Positions 6,721 to 9,554 of a stretch of DNA of 9,554 nucleotides are shown here, in pieces. The notes below the pieces were generated by a model. The model had not been told where the DNA came from and made no database searches. It worked only from the letters and a program-made list of their open reading frames with translations. The position numbers and the translations under genes are program-made. The stretch covers positions 1-9,554 of the forward strand of contig ONVR01000279.1 of assembly GCA_900321335.1 (NCBI GenBank), read 5' to 3'. This stretch comes from an uncultured Eubacteriales bacterium (GTDB taxonomy: Bacteria; Bacillota; Clostridia; Oscillospirales; Oscillospiraceae). Positions within the stretch are counted from its first letter, which is position 1. Each line of letters starts with the position of its first letter.

Positions 6721-6777
6721 CAGCAGGGCAGAGTGCACAGGATTTTATAGTGTCGTTGCATTCTGCCCGCTGTTTTT
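6721..6777 (+). terminator. Strong intrinsic terminator ending the six-gene operon
   Basis: GGGCAGAGTGCA (6726-6737) pairs with TGCATTCTGCCC (6757-6768) through 12 pairs including one G-U. The stem is extended by CAGC (6721-6724) with GCTG (6769-6772) around a single bulged A, and is followed at once by TTTTT (6773-6777). It begins 30 bases after the stop codon of the AcnX small subunit. Confidence 0.88.
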
Positions 6778-6779
6778 AT

Positions 6780-6796
6780 GGAGGTGGTGGAAAACG
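6780..6796 (+). promoter_or_regulatory. Ribosome binding site before an apparent ACG start
   Basis: GGAGGTGG at 6780-6787 is a strong Shine-Dalgarno sequence. Six bases further lies ACG (6794-6796), in the reading frame of the LysR-type regulator and exactly where its initiation codon is expected. No ATG, GTG or TTG in that frame lies between the Shine-Dalgarno sequence and 6860. The ATG at 6778-6780 is in a different frame and stops after 21 codons. Confidence 0.6.
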
Positions 6797-7699
6797 TACA
6801 GTATCACTTTTCAGCAGATCTCCGCTTTCCTGGAGGTTGCTGAGCTGCTCAATATCACGGTGGCGGCAGAGAATAACTATGTGTCCCAGGCCGCACTGAG
6901 CAAGATGATTCAGCGACTGGAAGAGGGCATCGGGATCAGATTGTTTAACCGCAATTCCAGAGGAATTTCGCTTACTCCGGAAGGACGGCTTTTCTATGAC
7001 CGCATCGTGGTCCCCTTTGACAGCCTGTGTGAGGCCATTGAAGAAGTGAGGGATCTCAAAGAGGGAAACCGCAGTGTACTGAAGATCGGGATGCCATCTA
7101 CTGTGAACATCAATGAAGAATATTCCAATCTTTCAGATATTATAGCGGAATACAACCGGCAGCACCCTGAGGTTTATGTGGATGTCAACATTTTTGAGGC
7201 AGGAAACCTGTATCGACTGGTTAACCTGGGCAATGTGGACGTGGTGTTCCTGCAGGACTTTATGATCCATGGATCCAACAAGCTTACTGCAGTGCCGATC
7301 GCAGAACTCAGTACATGCATTGCCGTAGGCAAGCACAACGCCGCCATTATTGGGGATAGTCTCAACAAGCAATTGCTGGAACAGCAGACACTGTATTCTC
7401 TTCCCATGGGAGTTAACAAGTCCGATATGGATCAGTATATGAGCAGGGTCAGGGCGCGTTTGAATAAGACAAAAGAGGTCCCGAACTTTGAAACGCTGAT
7501 GTACAGCGTGGAACATAATGATGGTTATGCCTACGTCGGGAAGATCAGAACGTCCGGCTTCCATAATCTGCGGCTTTTCCCGGTAAACAACGGAGAGCCT
7601 ACCCACCACCTTTGCATGGTCTGGAAGTCAGATAATGACTCCGAGACAGTAAAACGGTTTACCAGATATATCTGTAAACAGCATAATGTCAGCCTTTGA
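6794..7699 (+). CDS. LysR-family transcriptional regulator with non-canonical start
   Basis: If translation begins at ACG 6794 the protein has 301 residues, the normal LysR length. The N-terminal winged helix-turn-helix is typical: FQQISAFLEVAELLN (6-20), YVSQAALSKMIQRLEE (29-44), GIRLFNRNSRGISLTPEG, followed by a linker helix and an effector-binding domain from about residue 90 (VLKIGMPST onward). The first conventional in-frame start, GTG 6860, would delete the first helix of the DNA-binding domain and has no good ribosome binding site. So either ACG is used, the start is a mutated ATG (one base change, T to C at 6795), or there is a sequencing error. It follows the operon terminator directly and most likely controls the operon in response to a pathway metabolite, as LysR proteins usually regulate adjacent genes. 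Here the target genes lie upstream in the same orientation rather than divergently. Confidence 0.85.
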   Translation, partial: TYSITFQQISAFLEVAELLNITVAAENNYVSQAALSKMIQRLEEGIGIRLFNRNSRGISLTPEGRLFYDRIVVPFDSLCEAIEEVRDLKEGNRSVLKIGMPSTVNINEEYSNLSDIIAEYNRQHPEVYVDVNIFEAGNLYRLVNLGNVDVVFLQDFMIHGSNKLTAVPIAELSTCIAVGKHNAAIIGDSLNKQLLEQQTLYSLPMGVNKSDMDQYMSRVRARLNKTKEVPNFETLMYSVEHNDGYAYVGKIRTSGFHNLRLFPVNNGEPTHHLCMVWKSDNDSETVKRFTRYICKQHNVSL

Positions 7700-7741
7700 C
7701 CTGTACAAATGACTTGCTACGAAAAGTGAAGGGTATATGAA

Positions 7742-9154
7742 ATGCGTAAGACAAAAATAGTGTGCACCATCGGACCGGCTTGTGACAGCATTGAAAAATT
7801 AGAAAAGATGATGCTTGCCGGTATGAATGTGGCGAGACTGAATTTCTCACATGGGACTTACGATGAGCACAGGGAAAGAATCCGTAAGATTTGCAGCCTC
7901 CGGAAGAAGCTGGATCTTCCCGTTTCCATCATGTTGGATACCAAAGGGCCGGAATACAGAATTGGGATGATCAAAGGCGGCAAGACGTTTTTGAAAGATG
8001 GCGATCCCTTTGTTTTTACGACGGATGAAGTTGAAGGAAGTGCCGCACGGGTTTCCGTGAGTTATAAAGGTTTGGCAAAGGAACTGTGCCCCGGTGATAC
8101 AATCCTTGTCAACAACGGACTATTAGCTTTCCGGGTACAAAGCATTTGCGGAAGCGAGATTCAGTGTATCGTCACGTCCGGAGGAGAGATTTCCAGCCGG
8201 AAAAGCATGAGCTTTCCAGAGAAAATTCTCAAGCAAAAGTATCTCAGCGAAAAAGATAAGGAAGACCTGCTTTTTGGAATTGAGAACGGCGTAGACTTCA
8301 TTGCCTGTTCCTTTGTGTCCAGAAGACAGGATCTCCTTGACGTAAAGCATTTTCTGGAAAAACACAAAGGCCAGAACATCTCGCTGATTGCCAAAATCGA
8401 GAATCAGCCTGGGGTAGATAACATCGAGGAGATTTGCCGGGAATGTGAAGGAATCATGATCGGCAGAGGAGATATGGGTGTGGAGATCCCTTATGAGGAA
8501 CTCCCTGCAATTCAAAAAGCGCTGATCACAAAGTGCCGGATGCTCGGAAAAAGGGTGATTACAGCAACGGAAATGCTGGAATCCATGATCAACAATCCGA
8601 GACCTACGAGAGCGGAGATTTCGGATGTTGCCAACGCCGTTTATGACGGCACTTCTGCCGTGATGCTCTCGGGAGAAACGGCGATGGGGAAATACCCGGC
8701 TCTCACCGTGGAGGTCATGTCCAGAATTTGTATGGAAACGGAAAAGAATATTGATTATAAAAAGCTATTTTACAGCACGGATTTTGAGATTCGAAACAGT
8801 ATGGATGCGATTTCCCACTCCGCGTGTGCCCTTTCCATGGATTTGAATGCTCGGGCTATCGCAGTGTGTTCCATCTCCGGGATGACGGCACGAATGGTTT
8901 CCCGTTTTCGCCCGACGGTTGATATCATCGGCATTTGCACGACAGAATCTGCGCGAAGAAAGCTTTCCTTATCCTGGGGCGTGACGCCGATCGTTTCCGA
9001 GAATGTCCCATCTATGGAGGTCCTGTTTTATAACGCAAAGAAGATCGTCAAGAAAGCTATGGGACTAAAAAAGGGAGACAAGATCATTATTACCGGTGGG
9101 TCTTCCGCGGGTCAGCCAGGGAACACCAATACCATACGGATTGAGGAGATTTAA
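7742..9154 (+). CDS. pyk: Pyruvate kinase, short form without C-terminal PEP-utiliser domain
   Basis: A 470-residue cytoplasmic enzyme that transfers phosphate from phosphoenolpyruvate to ADP. Starts at ATG 7742, eight bases after GAAGGG. Motifs in order: KIVCTIGPA (5-13), ARLNFSHG (31-38), MLDTKGPE (64-71), B-domain ILVNNGLL (121-128), catalytic AKIEN with K218 and E220, GRGDMGVEIP (241-250, metal ligand D244), VITATEML (272-279), PRPTRAE.SDVANAV.DGT (286-304) and LSGETA.GKYP (309-319). The C-terminal domain is present, ending TGGSSAGQPGNTN. Slight departures from the usual are NN for DD in the B domain and Gly241 for the usual Ala before RGD. Bacillus-type pyruvate kinases carry an added PEP-utiliser domain and are about 585 residues; this one does not. 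It lies 42 bases after the LysR gene and may be co-transcribed with it. It could be the housekeeping enzyme or a second, pathway-linked copy. Confidence 0.95.
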   Translation: MRKTKIVCTIGPACDSIEKLEKMMLAGMNVARLNFSHGTYDEHRERIRKICSLRKKLDLPVSIMLDTKGPEYRIGMIKGGKTFLKDGDPFVFTTDEVEGSAARVSVSYKGLAKELCPGDTILVNNGLLAFRVQSICGSEIQCIVTSGGEISSRKSMSFPEKILKQKYLSEKDKEDLLFGIENGVDFIACSFVSRRQDLLDVKHFLEKHKGQNISLIAKIENQPGVDNIEEICRECEGIMIGRGDMGVEIPYEELPAIQKALITKCRMLGKRVITATEMLESMINNPRPTRAEISDVANAVYDGTSAVMLSGETAMGKYPALTVEVMSRICMETEKNIDYKKLFYSTDFEIRNSMDAISHSACALSMDLNARAIAVCSISGMTARMVSRFRPTVDIIGICTTESARRKLSLSWGVTPIVSENVPSMEVLFYNAKKIVKKAMGLKKGDKIIITGGSSAGQPGNTNTIRIEEI

Positions 9155-9217
9155 CAGTCAAATTCGGCAAACATATCCTTCTCATGATTAGGCGCTTCTC
9201 TTTTACCTTGATGAAAT

Positions 9218-9258
9218 GGCACCCGGCGCAAAGTATCTTTGCTCCGGGTGCCTCTTGT
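9218..9258 (+). terminator. Intrinsic terminator after pyruvate kinase
   Basis: GGCACCCGG (9218-9226) pairs perfectly with CCGGGTGCC (9244-9252); inside, GCAAAG (9228-9233) pairs with CTTTGC (9237-9242) around a TAT loop, with a single C/T mismatch between the two helices. The stem is followed by TCTTGTT. It begins about 64 bases after the stop codon of the pyruvate kinase gene. Confidence 0.85.
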
Positions 9259-9383
9259 TATGGATAGCGGGATTACCTGTTGCCCCTGCAGATGAACAGC
9301 AGTGCTGTAATCATCAAAGCTGGCGTCGGCACTTGGCAATGCGCTAAGTTTCCAATTATGATGAAAATATGCAGTAAAACACA

Positions 9384-9420
9384 GACCGGGCAAGATCTCC
9401 TTGCCCGGTCAATATATATT
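9384..9420. terminator. Second hairpin, possibly a terminator for either strand
   Basis: GACCGGGCAAG (9384-9394) pairs perfectly with CTTGCCCGGTC (9400-9410) around a 5-base loop. On the + strand it is followed by AATATATATT, and on the - strand by TGTGTTTTAC; both are A/T-rich but neither is a clean U run. It may be a back-up terminator for pyruvate kinase or the terminator of a gene entering from the right on the - strand. Confidence 0.55.
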
Positions 9421-9554
9421 CTATCACACTATCCCCCCCCTTTTACGACCAGATCGCCTGAGTCCACCCGGAAGATCCTTTTGCACTGCGTACAAGATGG
9501 TCTCGTACCCGGCTTCTCCGGGCTGGCCGGTCCCGCCGGGGAGAGCAGGGAGAG
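9421..9554. other. GC-rich right end, no confident gene
   Basis: Between the pyruvate kinase stop at 9154 and the window end there are 400 bases without a supported gene; the first 260 hold the two hairpins described separately. The last 134 bases begin with a run of eight C (9433-9440) and become GC-rich, with a small hairpin CCCGG (9508-9512) / CCGGG (9518-9522). Several frames stay open to the edge. On the - strand one ends at a TGA at 9424-9426 and reads GYETILYAVQKDLPGG over part of its length; another reads SCTQCKRIFRVDSGDL. Either could be the tail of a gene entering from the right, or the segment could be a non-coding repeat. Nothing decides between these. Confidence 0.3.

Noticed and set aside
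7696..7741. Promoter for pyruvate kinase from TTGACC at 7696-7701
   Set aside because: No acceptable -10 box follows at the right spacing, and the -35-like sequence overlaps the LysR stop codon.
9151..9393. 80-codon - strand open frame after pyruvate kinase
   Set aside because: It runs through both arms of the 9218-9258 terminator, overlaps the pyruvate kinase stop and has no recognisable motif.
1..9554. CRISPR arrays, tRNA or rRNA genes, insertion sequences
   Set aside because: No regularly spaced direct repeats, tRNA cloverleaf or CCA-like ends, rRNA signatures or transposase motifs were seen on either strand.

Overview
The window looks like chromosomal DNA from an anaerobic, moderate-GC Clostridia-type Firmicute (Lachnospiraceae-like). 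This rests on strong AGGAGG-type ribosome binding sites, compact co-directional genes, U-tailed hairpin terminators and many oxygen-sensitive or redox enzyme families. Species cannot be named from the sequence alone. All confident genes are on the + strand.

Layout. (1) 1-514: the 3' end of a gene resembling a type-1 periplasmic (ABC-transporter) substrate-binding protein. (2) 515-683: a leader with two strong stem-loops and a weak candidate promoter. (3) 684-6690: a tight six-gene operon. It encodes two different corrinoid/Fe-S proteins of the epoxyqueuosine reductase (QueG)/reductive dehalogenase type, a uroporphyrinogen-decarboxylase-fold protein of the methyltransferase (MtaA/MtbA/CmuA-like) type, an FAD-dependent oxidoreductase, and the large and small subunits of an aconitase X (AcnX)-type dehydratase. 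(4) 6721-6777: a strong intrinsic terminator. (5) 6794-7699: a LysR-family regulator that lacks a normal start codon where one is expected. (6) 7742-9154: a pyruvate kinase without the extra C-terminal domain found in Bacillus-type enzymes. (7) 9155-9554: about 400 bases with two hairpins (at least one a terminator) and a GC-rich end with no confident gene.

How the genes may work together (inference). AcnX enzymes remove water from a hydroxy-acid; characterised members act on cis-3-hydroxy-L-proline (bacteria) or phosphomevalonate (archaea). None of the usual hydroxyproline partners (pyrroline-2-carboxylate reductase/ornithine cyclodeaminase-like protein, proline racemase-like epimerase) is present. 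Instead AcnX sits with an FAD oxidoreductase, a methyltransferase-fold protein and two reductive dehalogenase/QueG-like proteins. This looks like an anaerobic catabolic pathway for an unidentified, perhaps methylated or otherwise substituted, hydroxy-acid: removal of a substituent, dehydration and flavin-dependent redox, controlled by the adjacent LysR protein, with the upstream binding protein possibly handling uptake. The substrate and order of steps are not visible in the sequence. I regard the operon 684-6690 as the candidate undescribed system.
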